From: Rhodobacter sp.
GTDB lineage: Bacteria > Pseudomonadota > Alphaproteobacteria > Rhodobacterales > Rhodobacteraceae
Assembly (NCBI GenBank): GCA_027482795.1
Contig: JAIXVS010000056.1
Location: forward strand, 1 to 10,579
DNA: 10,579 nucleotides
Direction: 5' to 3'
Part shown: in pieces, positions 1-5,817 of the stretch
Layout: each line of letters starts with the position of its first letter
Numbering within the stretch: position 1 is the stretch's first letter
Program-made: the position numbers and the translations under genes
Notes under the pieces: generated by a model
The model's database searches: none
What the model was told of the DNA's origin: nothing
The model's input: only the letters and a program-made list of their open reading frames with translations

Positions 1-2
1 CC

Positions 3-17
3 ATGCGCGTGGCGCAT
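3..17. repeat. Short inverted repeat upstream of efp
   Basis: ATGCGC and GCGCAT flank a 3-base spacer, giving a perfect 6-bp stem. It lies about 35 bp upstream of the proposed efp -35 box. It could be the remains of the terminator of an upstream gene outside the window or a small operator. No T-tract follows, so neither reading is strong. Confidence 0.3.
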
Positions 18-50
18 AGCTGTAATTCGTCGCCACTGCATTTAGTTTGC

Positions 51-79
51 TTGCGGGCCCGCTACTCCCCATATATAGA
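51..79 (+). promoter_or_regulatory. Candidate sigma-70-type promoter of efp
   Basis: TTGCGG (51-56) and TATAGA (74-79) are separated by 17 bp, which fits a housekeeping promoter, and the -10 box sits about 44 bp upstream of the efp ATG. The -35 box overlaps a 10-bp perfect palindrome, GCGGGCCCGC (53-62), that could bind a regulator. This is a pattern match only; no transcription start can be read from the sequence. Confidence 0.4.
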
Positions 80-122
80 GCATTTGATTTTTCCTTCAAC
101 ATTTTGTCAAGGTTTTGCCACA

Positions 123-686
123 ATGCCCAAGATCAACGGAAACGAAATCAAGCCTGGAACCATCATCGAACATGATGGGGGGCTTTGGGCCTCGGTCAAG
201 GTCAACCATGTCAAACCTGGCAAAGGCGGGGCTTTTGCGCAGGTCGAATTGAAAAACCTGCGCGATGGGCGCAAACTGAACGAACGGTTCCGTTCGGAAG
301 ACAAGGTTGAACGGGTCGAGCTGGAAAACAAAGACCAGCAGTTTTTGTACGAAACCGATGGGCGGCTGGTGTTCATGGATGCCGAAACCTTTGAACAGGT
401 GGAAATTGATGCCGAACTGTTGGGCGATCGCCGCCCGTTTTTGCAAGACGGCATGACGGCGACCATCAACTATTTTGGTGAAGAAGCCCTGAACGTGACG
501 CTGCCCCAAAAAGTGCGCTGCAAAGTGGTGGATACCGAGCCTGTGCAAAAGGGGCAGACGGCCACCTCCAGCTACAAGCCCGCAATTTTGGACAACGGCC
601 TGCGCATCATGGTGCCGCCGTTCATTGGCACGGATGAAGACATCATCGTGCATACCGAATTGATGGAATATTCCGAACGCGCCTAA
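123..686 (+). CDS. efp: Elongation factor P
   Basis: Elongation factor P is a cytosolic translation factor that binds between the ribosomal P and E sites and relieves stalling at polyproline stretches. The 187-aa product has the family's usual length and its three beta-barrel layout: an N-terminal KOW-like domain beginning MPKINGNEIKPG, a middle OB domain, and a C-terminal OB domain ending in the typical VHTELMEYSERA. The loop VKPGKGGAF places a lysine at residue 34, the position beta-lysylated by EpmA/EpmB in enterobacteria, so this looks like the lysine-modified type of EF-P; neither modifying enzyme is in the window. The frame stays open upstream to position 3, but the alignment-like start MPKI and a CAAGG ribosome-binding site at 108-112 favour ATG at 123. 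It is alone on this strand, and its TAA stop overlaps the stop of the convergent WYL regulator gene. Confidence 0.97.
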   Translation: MPKINGNEIKPGTIIEHDGGLWASVKVNHVKPGKGGAFAQVELKNLRDGRKLNERFRSEDKVERVELENKDQQFLYETDGRLVFMDAETFEQVEIDAELLGDRRPFLQDGMTATINYFGEEALNVTLPQKVRCKVVDTEPVQKGQTATSSYKPAILDNGLRIMVPPFIGTDEDIIVHTELMEYSERA

Positions 687-1372
687 GGGCGGCCCGCTTC
701 TTCGCTGCGGCGGGCGGTGATTAGGGCAGATATTTCACGGGCGCGGGCCGCAGAAAACGCCGCGCCCGTTTTCATATCCAAAATGCGATCCACCCGAAAC
801 ATCCGCGCATCCCCGCGCAAATTGCAAAACGCGCCCAGTGTCCATACATTGCCCCAAAAGAACAGCGAGTCTGGCTGCACCTCGCGCTGGCTATCTGCGC
901 CAGAGGTGTCGCGATAGGTGATGTGTAGCGATTGGTGCGCGGTGATGGCGCGGTCGATGGTGTCCAGCTTGGCGCGGGTGGCATCGTCTTGGCCGCCGAC
1001 CACATGCAGCGGCAGGGCGGCGGTGCGGGCGGCCATACCCTCGGGCAGAACAGCGGCGATTTTGTCCATCGCCTCGCCCGCCGCGCGGCCTAAATCCGCC
1101 CCGCCAAAGGCGCGTAGCATCCGTGCCCCCGCCATAAGGGCGGCAGCCTCTTCCGCCGTAAACATCATCGGCGGCAGATCATAGCCCGCCCGCATCAGAT
1201 AGCCCACGCCTGCCGCCCCCTCGATGGGAACGCCAGCGCCAATCAGATCGGCCACATCGCGGTAGATCGTCCGTTTTGACACCTCTAGCCGCTGCGCCAG
1301 TGCCTCGGCGGTGACCAGCCGCGCGGGGCGCAGCTGTTCGACAATCATAAACAGACGATCCGCGCGGCGCAT
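683..1372 (-). CDS. YafY-type HTH-WYL transcriptional regulator
   Basis: A 229-aa DNA-binding regulator of the DeoR-like HTH_11 plus WYL family, usually local regulators that sense a ligand through the WYL domain. Residues about 5-60 form the winged helix-turn-helix: a recognition region around SKRTIYRDV (32-40) and the wing motif GVGY (56-59). Residues about 135-200 fit a WYL domain, ending in the characteristic FRVDRI (192-197). The eponymous W-Y-L triplet reads W-T-L here (177-179), so the central tyrosine is missing. The ATG shares one base with the TGA of the upstream VOC gene (TGATG) and I see no ribosome-binding site of its own, so translation probably depends on coupling. The pair suggests that the regulator controls, or responds to a substrate of, the VOC protein; that is inference. 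Its stop overlaps the efp stop by 4 bp. Confidence 0.9.
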   Translation of the reverse strand: MRRADRLFMIVEQLRPARLVTAEALAQRLEVSKRTIYRDVADLIGAGVPIEGAAGVGYLMRAGYDLPPMMFTAEEAAALMAGARMLRAFGGADLGRAAGEAMDKIAAVLPEGMAARTAALPLHVVGGQDDATRAKLDTIDRAITAHQSLHITYRDTSGADSQREVQPDSLFFWGNVWTLGAFCNLRGDARMFRVDRILDMKTGAAFSAARAREISALITARRSEEAGRP

Positions 1373-1737
1373 CAGGCAGGCTGGAACAGGCCGATGGAAT
1401 TGCCATCCAGATCTTCGATCTTGGCAAAACGTCCGGGCGGGATGGTGATGATGGGGGTGGTCTGCGTAGCCCCCGCCGATGCCGCGCGGGTCAGCGCATC
1501 TTCCAGCGCGCCGTCCACGGCCAAATGCAGCGTCATCCCCGTGCCGCGCTGGGCTGGGGGGGCTTCATACAAATGCCCCGCCACGCCATGTGCCACAATA
1601 TCGACCACGGGTTTGTGGCCAGAATTGTCGCGGCGCATGTCATAGCCCATGACTTCGGCGTAAAACTTGGCCGAGGCGTCAAGGTTAGATACGGGGATTT
1701 CGGCCCAAACGACGGCGTTTTCAGGTTGGTATGGCAT
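1372..1737 (-). CDS. VOC (glyoxalase/bleomycin-resistance fold) family protein
   Basis: A 121-aa single-domain protein of the vicinal oxygen chelate superfamily, with two beta-alpha-beta-beta-beta halves. The first half starts VVWAEIPVSNLDASAKFYAEVMGY (residues 9-32), typical of glyoxalase-related proteins. The second contains MTLHLAVDG (68-76) and ends in the hallmark DLDGNSIGLFQP (109-120). Candidate metal ligands are E13, H71 and an acidic residue in the last strands, but these are guesses from fold position. Family members include lyases, dioxygenases and antibiotic-binding proteins, so the reaction and substrate cannot be read here. ATG at 1737 is preferred over the ATG 15 bp upstream because a good GAAAGGA ribosome-binding site (1744-1750) sits 6 bp before it; the upstream ATG would lie beyond that site. 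It is the first gene of a two-gene unit with the WYL regulator. Confidence 0.88.
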   Translation of the reverse strand: MPYQPENAVVWAEIPVSNLDASAKFYAEVMGYDMRRDNSGHKPVVDIVAHGVAGHLYEAPPAQRGTGMTLHLAVDGALEDALTRAASAGATQTTPIITIPPGRFAKIEDLDGNSIGLFQPA

Positions 1738-1772
1738 GAGATGTCCTTTCACGTTTGCTCATGCCCCCTGAT

Positions 1773-1806
1773 AGCAGGCCCCTGCTGACAGCATCATGTC
1801 AGCAGG
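1773..1806. repeat. Three-armed inverted repeat between ygfZ and the VOC gene
   Basis: CCTGCTGACA (1781-1790) and TGTCAGCAGG (1797-1806) form a perfect 10-bp stem with a 6-base loop. A further AGCAGG at 1773-1778 can pair instead with CCTGCT (1781-1786), so two mutually exclusive hairpins are possible. The element begins five bases after the ygfZ stop codon and lies just upstream of the VOC start. As a ygfZ terminator it lacks a U-tract in the minus-strand direction, so Rho-independent function is uncertain. As dyad-symmetric DNA it could equally be an operator for the VOC-WYL unit. Confidence 0.6.
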
Positions 1807-1810
1807 AAAT

Positions 1811-2542
1811 TTACGCAAGCGTGATTCTTGCATCCCCCGCCGTCATCTCGCCCTGCGCCCAATCCAGCCGCAGATGGGCAAGGGCAAAGCCGCCGCTTTG
1901 GGTAAACAGAGTGCCAGCCGCGCGACCGCCTGCTATGATGGGCGTACCGATGGGGGCTGCCCCCGTGATGGCCACGCGCACAAGGCCCTTCTTAAGTTCG
2001 GTCTTATGCCGCATCCGCGCAGTTACCTCTTGGCCCACATAGCAGCCTTTGCGAAAGGAAACGCCATTCAGGCGATCAAACCCTGCTTCTAGGATATAGG
2101 TGTCATTCGGGATCAGTTCGATCCCCGTTTGGGGAATCAAATGCGCCACGCGGATTGTGTCCCAATTGACCACTTCCTCCGCAATCGGCGCGCCATAAAA
2201 CCGCCAGCCAAGGGCCGCGTGGCGCGGGTCGGCAAAGGCACCGTCGGGCGGGGTATCCACCCCGCGTGACACGGCTATCTCACTGGGCGCAATCTGCACA
2301 TCGGCGCGCAGGCGGTACATGTTCAGGCGCTGCACAGTCGCGGCGGCAATGCTGGTGTCCATGTCCAAATACAGCGCCCCGCCTTGCGCAATCACAAACA
2401 TATCCGCCAGATACTTGCCCTGCGGGGTCAGCAATGCGGCATAAACAATGCCGTCTTGCGTCAGGCCCAGCACATCGCCCGACAAAAGACCTTGTAAAAA
2501 GGTCAATCCATCTGCGCCCGTCACTGAAAAGATACTCCGCAT
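1811..2542 (-). CDS. ygfZ: YgfZ/GcvT-family folate-binding protein
   Basis: A 243-aa protein of the YgfZ (COG0354) group, relatives of the glycine-cleavage T protein that bind tetrahydrofolate and are needed for maintenance of certain iron-sulfur enzymes. The diagnostic motif KGCYVGQE is at 165-172, with the conserved cysteine C167. An N-terminal folate-binding segment (FLQGLLSGDV, 15-24) and LLTPQGKYLADMFV (37-50) are also typical. It is shorter than E. coli YgfZ (about 326 aa) but normal for alphaproteobacterial members. The frame opens 11 codons earlier at 2575. I chose ATG at 2542 because it begins with the family-like MRSIFSVTGADG, has an AAGGAG site 8 bp upstream (2551-2556), and overlaps the ABC gene stop as TGATG. 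It is probably cotranscribed with and translationally coupled to the exporter. A large inverted repeat follows its stop. Confidence 0.92.
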   Translation of the reverse strand: MRSIFSVTGADGLTFLQGLLSGDVLGLTQDGIVYAALLTPQGKYLADMFVIAQGGALYLDMDTSIAAATVQRLNMYRLRADVQIAPSEIAVSRGVDTPPDGAFADPRHAALGWRFYGAPIAEEVVNWDTIRVAHLIPQTGIELIPNDTYILEAGFDRLNGVSFRKGCYVGQEVTARMRHKTELKKGLVRVAITGAAPIGTPIIAGGRAAGTLFTQSGGFALAHLRLDWAQGEMTAGDARITLA

Positions 2543-4296
2543 CACGTGGACTCCTTGGCAAATTGCAGCGCGCAAAGCTGGGCATACATCCCGCCCTTGG
2601 CGATCAGTTCATCATGCGTGCCTTCTTCGGCAAGGCGGCCTGCGTCCAGCACAAGGATTTTGTCGGCGTGCCGAATGGTGGCAAGCCGGTGGGCGATGAC
2701 CAAAGTGGTGCGCCCGCCTGCCCGCGCGGTTGATGCTGCCGTAAGCGCCTCGGTCACGGCGGTTTCCGATCCTGCATCCAGCGCGGATGTCGCCTCGTCC
2801 AGCAGCAGCACGGGGGCAGGGGCATACAGCGCGCAGGCAATCGCCACGCGCTGGCGCTGCCCGCCCGACAGCGCGCTGCCGCGCGGGCCAACCCGCGTGT
2901 CCAGCCCATTTGGCAAGCTGGGCAGGAAGGTGTCCACACGGGCGGCGGCCAGCGCGTCCGATAGGTGCAGCGCATTTTCCTCGCGCCCCAAAAGAATATT
3001 GTCGCGCAGGGTTTCGTCAAACAGCGCGGCATCTTGCGCGACGGAGGCAAACAGCGCGCGCAGATCGGGCAGGGCGATGGTTTGCGTATCAACCCCGCCG
3101 CAAAAAATGCGGCCTGCGCTGGGGTCGTACAGCCCCGTCAGCAGATGAAACAGCGTGGATTTGCCCGCACCCGATGGCCCAACAATTGCGGTGACTTTGC
3201 CCGCAGGCGCGCGAAAGGACAGCCCGCGCAGCACGGGCGTCTCGCCATGGGCAAAGACCACGTTATCAAACACAATCTCGGGCGCGCCCTGCGGTAGGGC
3301 GGAACTGACAGCAGGTCGCTGGCCCAGCGGTGCGCGGTCTAGCAGGCCGTAAATCCGCGCAAGGCTGGCTTTGGCAACCGTCCAAGTGCCCGACAATTCA
3401 CCCAGCCTGCGCAGGGGCTGAAAGGTCAGCGACATGGCCGTGAAAAAAGACATAAACTCGCCCGTCGTGCGCGCGCCCGATGCGATTTTATCCCCTGCCA
3501 TCCACAGCACCGCGAAAAAGCCAAGGCCGGTAATCAGATCGATCATCGCGGGCATCAAATTGCGCCCCGCGGCTGATTTCACCTCGGCGCGCTGAATGCT
3601 GCCCAGCACATGGGCGTAGCGCTGGGTCTGATACGTCTCTAGCCTGTTCAGTTTAACCGATTGAATACCATGAAAAATTTCGTCCAGCCGCGTGGCACGC
3701 AGGCCCGCTTGGTCGCGGATATGGCCCGATTTGCGCCGCACATAGCGCTGCACCAGCACCGATGGCAAAATCAGCAAGGGCGCGCCGATCAGCGCGGCCA
3801 ATGTCCAAACAACGTCGATAGACAGCGCTACCGCCAGCAGCGCGACCAGCCCCAGCGCATCGCGCCCAACGCCCGTGACAACCGATGTCCACAGCCCCTG
3901 CACCGCCAGCGTATCGCCCTGCACCCGTTCAATCAGCGCGCCCGGGGAATGATCGTGAAAGAACCCCTGATCCAGCCGCAAAATATGCGCCAAAAGACCG
4001 TTTTGCATCCGCGCGGACACCCGCTGTTCGATAGATGACATCAATGTGCGCGCAGCGACAACGCAAACAGCGCGCACCGCGAAAAGGGCAAAGATCGCCC
4101 CGCCCACCCAAACCAGCGCCTCTTGTCCGCCGGGTTTGAACACTTGGTCAAACAGGGGCTTTAGCAGATATGACAGCGCCCCCAGCGCCGCCCCTTCGAT
4201 CATCATCAGGCCAAAACCAAACCCCAGCCAACCCCATTCGGGGCGCAGATAGTCGCGCCAAAAGCGGCGTGTCAGGTTGGGGGGCGGCGCGTCCAT
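2542..4296 (-). CDS. MsbA-like ABC exporter, fused membrane and ATPase domains
   Basis: A 584-aa half-transporter expected to work as a homodimer in the inner membrane, exporting a lipid or hydrophobic substrate. Residues about 20-310 form a six-helix type IV exporter membrane domain. Residues about 340-580 form the nucleotide-binding domain: Walker A GPSGAGKST (373-381), Q-loop Q421, signature LSGGQRQR (476-483), Walker B VLLLDE (496-501), D-loop SALD (504-507) and H-loop H536. All catalytic residues appear intact, so it should hydrolyse ATP. The A-loop position that is usually tyrosine seems to be histidine (FAH, 348-350). Length and order match MsbA and related lipid A flippases, but many exporters share this design and the substrate is not certain. 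Upstream of ATG at 4296 only a weak TAGG ribosome-binding site is visible. The gene follows the EamA transporter by 51 bp and overlaps ygfZ. Confidence 0.93.
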   Translation of the reverse strand: MDAPPPNLTRRFWRDYLRPEWGWLGFGFGLMMIEGAALGALSYLLKPLFDQVFKPGGQEALVWVGGAIFALFAVRAVCVVAARTLMSSIEQRVSARMQNGLLAHILRLDQGFFHDHSPGALIERVQGDTLAVQGLWTSVVTGVGRDALGLVALLAVALSIDVVWTLAALIGAPLLILPSVLVQRYVRRKSGHIRDQAGLRATRLDEIFHGIQSVKLNRLETYQTQRYAHVLGSIQRAEVKSAAGRNLMPAMIDLITGLGFFAVLWMAGDKIASGARTTGEFMSFFTAMSLTFQPLRRLGELSGTWTVAKASLARIYGLLDRAPLGQRPAVSSALPQGAPEIVFDNVVFAHGETPVLRGLSFRAPAGKVTAIVGPSGAGKSTLFHLLTGLYDPSAGRIFCGGVDTQTIALPDLRALFASVAQDAALFDETLRDNILLGREENALHLSDALAAARVDTFLPSLPNGLDTRVGPRGSALSGGQRQRVAIACALYAPAPVLLLDEATSALDAGSETAVTEALTAASTARAGGRTTLVIAHRLATIRHADKILVLDAGRLAEEGTHDELIAKGGMYAQLCALQFAKEST

Positions 4297-4347
4297 GACG
4301 CCTACTTAATCCTGCGGGGGCAGGGGCGCAAGGCGCGCAGCGGGCCT

Positions 4348-5229
4348 TTAAATGCGCGCGCGCGCAGATGCGGGCCACGCCAAAACCAAGGCGGCAGCCA
4401 GCAGTATTCCAACCCCTGCAAAGGTGTAACCGTCTGGAAAATCGCCAAAAACCAGCCAGCCCAGAACCGTTGCCATAATCATTTCACTATAGGCCAGCGG
4501 GGCCAAAAGACTGGCTTCGGCATGATCATAGGCGCGCAAAATTAGAAAATGGCCAAAGCTGGCAATCGCGCCTAATGCGGCCAACATGGCCCATTGGTTG
4601 GGGGTGGGGGGCATCCAAACCCATGGCATCAGGCAGGCCAGTGCCACTGCCGCGATCATGTTGGTTTGGAAGGTCACCGCAATCGCCGATGCCCCGCCCG
4701 CCACCCAGCGCGACAGCAGGAAATACAGCGCCAGCGCCACCCCTGCACCCAGCGCCAGCAGGCTGCCCGCCGAAATGGCCACCATGCACGGCCGCAAGAT
4801 CACCAATATCCCGACAAATCCCAGACCCACCGCGCCCCAACGCCGCGCGTCCACCGCCTCGCGCAGGATCAGCGCGCCAAGGGCGGTGACGATAATGGGC
4901 TGCACAAAGAAAATCGCCAAAGCATCGGCAATGGGCAGGGTTTTCAGGCTGGAGAAAAACAAAAACGTCGCGCCCGACAACAGCGCCGCGCGCAGGGCAT
5001 GTACCCAAAACTGCTGCGGCCAAAGGCTGCGCACGGGGCCTGCGCGCAGGGCAAAGGGCAGGGTGGTCAGCGCGCCAAAGGCCATGCGGGCAAAGGCGAT
5101 TTGCACAATTGGAATGCCGCCCGCGCCCAGAAGCTTGGCAAACACATCAATAAACGGCAGGCTGGCCATGGCCCCCAGCATAAAGGCAATGCCGATTAGA
5201 TTGTTGCGCGGGCTGGCGGGCTGGCTCAT
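4348..5229 (-). CDS. EamA-domain drug/metabolite transporter (DMT superfamily)
   Basis: A 293-aa inner-membrane protein with about ten hydrophobic segments arranged as two EamA repeats (roughly residues 10-147 and 155-287). The end of the first repeat, ALAIFFVQPIIVTALGALIL then a charged REAVDARRWGAVGLGFVGILVILRP stretch (103-147), is the conserved EamA pattern, and the second repeat echoes it with APLAYSEMIMATVLGWLVFG (243-262). DMT proteins export or import small metabolites such as amino acids, S-adenosylmethionine or purines; nothing here tells which. ATG at 5229 gives a short polar N-terminus (MSQPASPRNN) before the first helix; an AAGGCAG lies somewhat far upstream. It lies between the DUF305 gene (57 bp) and the ABC exporter (51 bp) on the same strand, so it may be in an operon with both. 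Its last codons run through a CG-alternating tract at 4353-4366. Confidence 0.92.
   Translation of the reverse strand: MSQPASPRNNLIGIAFMLGAMASLPFIDVFAKLLGAGGIPIVQIAFARMAFGALTTLPFALRAGPVRSLWPQQFWVHALRAALLSGATFLFFSSLKTLPIADALAIFFVQPIIVTALGALILREAVDARRWGAVGLGFVGILVILRPCMVAISAGSLLALGAGVALALYFLLSRWVAGGASAIAVTFQTNMIAAVALACLMPWVWMPPTPNQWAMLAALGAIASFGHFLILRAYDHAEASLLAPLAYSEMIMATVLGWLVFGDFPDGYTFAGVGILLAAALVLAWPASARARI
4353..4366. repeat. Alternating CG dinucleotide tract (14-bp palindrome)
   Basis: TGCGCGCGCGCGCA is a strictly alternating purine-pyrimidine palindrome with six GC units. It encodes the last residues (SARARI) of the EamA transporter. Such tracts can adopt Z-DNA and are prone to slippage; a two-base change here would only alter the C-terminal tail. 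Confidence 0.6.
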
Positions 5230-5257
5230 TGGGCAAGTCTGCCTTGTTTTGCCCGCC

Positions 5258-5270
5258 CGCGCAAAGCGCG
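5258..5270 (-). terminator. Small GC hairpin between DUF305 and EamA genes
   Basis: CGCGC and GCGCG flank AAA (TTT on the minus strand), giving a perfect 5-bp stem with a 3-base loop 16 bp after the DUF305 stop. No U-tract follows on the minus strand. It could weaken transcription from DUF305 into the EamA gene or be a processing site. The call as a terminator is tentative. Confidence 0.25.
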
Positions 5271-5286
5271 ATGCGCTCTGGCCCTA

Positions 5287-5673
5287 TCAGCCGCCCAGTT
5301 TGGCGATAAAGGCCTGCATTTGCGCAATCTCGGCGGCTTGGGCATCGATAATCGCCTGCGCCAGTGCGCGCATTTCGGGATCAGTTCCGTGCTGCAATTG
5401 GATTTGCGCCATGGCCACGGCCCCTTGGTGATGGGCCAGCATAGCGCGGGCAAAATCAAGGTCTGGATTGTCCGAATAGCTAATCGCCATACCTTCATGC
5501 ATCACAGCATTGGCCGCGTCATAGGCCATCGCCCATGGCGCGCTGGACATGCTGTGGCCGCCATGCGCGGAATGATCGACCTTATCTTGCGCCAGCACTG
5601 TGCCTGCGGTGAAGCCAATCGCAGCGATTGTTGCGGCACAAATCAGTGCGGTCTTGATGGCAGAACGTTTCAT
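5287..5673 (-). CDS. Secreted DUF305 protein, possible metal-binding four-helix protein
   Basis: A 128-aa exported protein with one DUF305 domain. Residues 1-28 are a signal peptide (KRS start, hydrophobic core from A8, cleavage likely after GTVLA before QDK), so the mature 100-aa protein should be periplasmic. The mature part opens with a His/Met-rich stretch (DHSAHGGHSM, 33-42) and carries the DUF305 core FARAMLAHHQGAVAMA (74-89) with the conserved HH pair at 81-82, then AQAIIDAQAAEIAQMQAF (105-122). DUF305 proteins are ferritin-like helical bundles often found near copper-resistance genes; metal binding is an inference, and no other copper gene is present here. ATG at 5673 has an excellent AAGGAGG site (5679-5685) 5 bp upstream, and the signal peptide starts there, so the longer frame from 5766 is rejected. 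It diverges from the PuuD-like gene. Confidence 0.9.
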   Translation of the reverse strand: MKRSAIKTALICAATIAAIGFTAGTVLAQDKVDHSAHGGHSMSSAPWAMAYDAANAVMHEGMAISYSDNPDLDFARAMLAHHQGAVAMAQIQLQHGTDPEMRALAQAIIDAQAAEIAQMQAFIAKLGG

Positions 5674-5721
5674 AAGCGCCTCCTTTTGGTGCAAATTGTC
5701 TGCGGCGCAGGGCCTAGAAAG

Positions 5722-5735
5722 ACAAATCACAAATC
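5722..5735. repeat. Tandem 7-bp direct repeat in divergent promoter region
   Basis: ACAAATC occurs twice head to tail (5722-5728 and 5729-5735). It falls just downstream of the possible -10 box of the DUF305 gene, where a repressor site would be expected. A regulator binding here is speculation. Confidence 0.4.
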
Positions 5736-5741
5736 TGTCAT

Positions 5742-5771
5742 ATTTTATGGGCTTGGTTACCTTCACTTTAA
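5742..5771 (-). promoter_or_regulatory. Weak candidate promoter of the DUF305 gene
   Basis: On the minus strand TTAAAG (5766-5771) and TAAAAT (5742-5747) are 18 bp apart, about 70 bp upstream of the DUF305 ATG. The -10 match is good (5 of 6) but the -35 match is poor. It overlaps the candidate promoter of the divergent hydrolase gene, so the two could interfere. Confidence 0.25.
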
Positions 5772-5789
5772 CCTAATTCTTGGTATAAC
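5762..5789 (+). promoter_or_regulatory. Candidate promoter of the PuuD-like gene
   Basis: TTCACT (5762-5767) and TATAAC (5784-5789) are 16 bp apart, and TGG directly before the -10 box makes it an extended -10. The -10 box is 28 bp upstream of the ATG. The region between 5674 and 5817 must hold promoters for both divergent genes. Confidence 0.45.
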
Positions 5790-5817
5790 GGGTGCAACCA
5801 AAACATCAGGCCGCGCC

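Noticed and set aside
3..122. N-terminal extension of the efp frame by 40 codons
   Set aside because: The extra residues do not resemble EF-P, and the ribosome-binding site and family start fit ATG at 123. The stretch holds promoter-like sequence.
423..432. GGCGATCGCC palindrome resembling the cyanobacterial HIP1 repeat
   Set aside because: I noticed it as a single copy within efp codons. Nothing else suggests a cyanobacterium.
96..653. 185-aa open frame antisense to efp
   Set aside because: Complementary-strand shadow of a conserved gene, with no ribosome-binding site or family resemblance.
4586..5431. 281-aa open frame on + opposite the EamA transporter
   Set aside because: It is antisense to the EamA gene and its flanks, with a low-complexity composition (A, P, R rich) and no recognisable domain. 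This is a usual shadow in GC-rich DNA.
5674..5766. Longer start for the DUF305 protein
   Set aside because: It would bury the signal peptide 31 residues into the protein and ignore the excellent AAGGAGG site before ATG at 5673.
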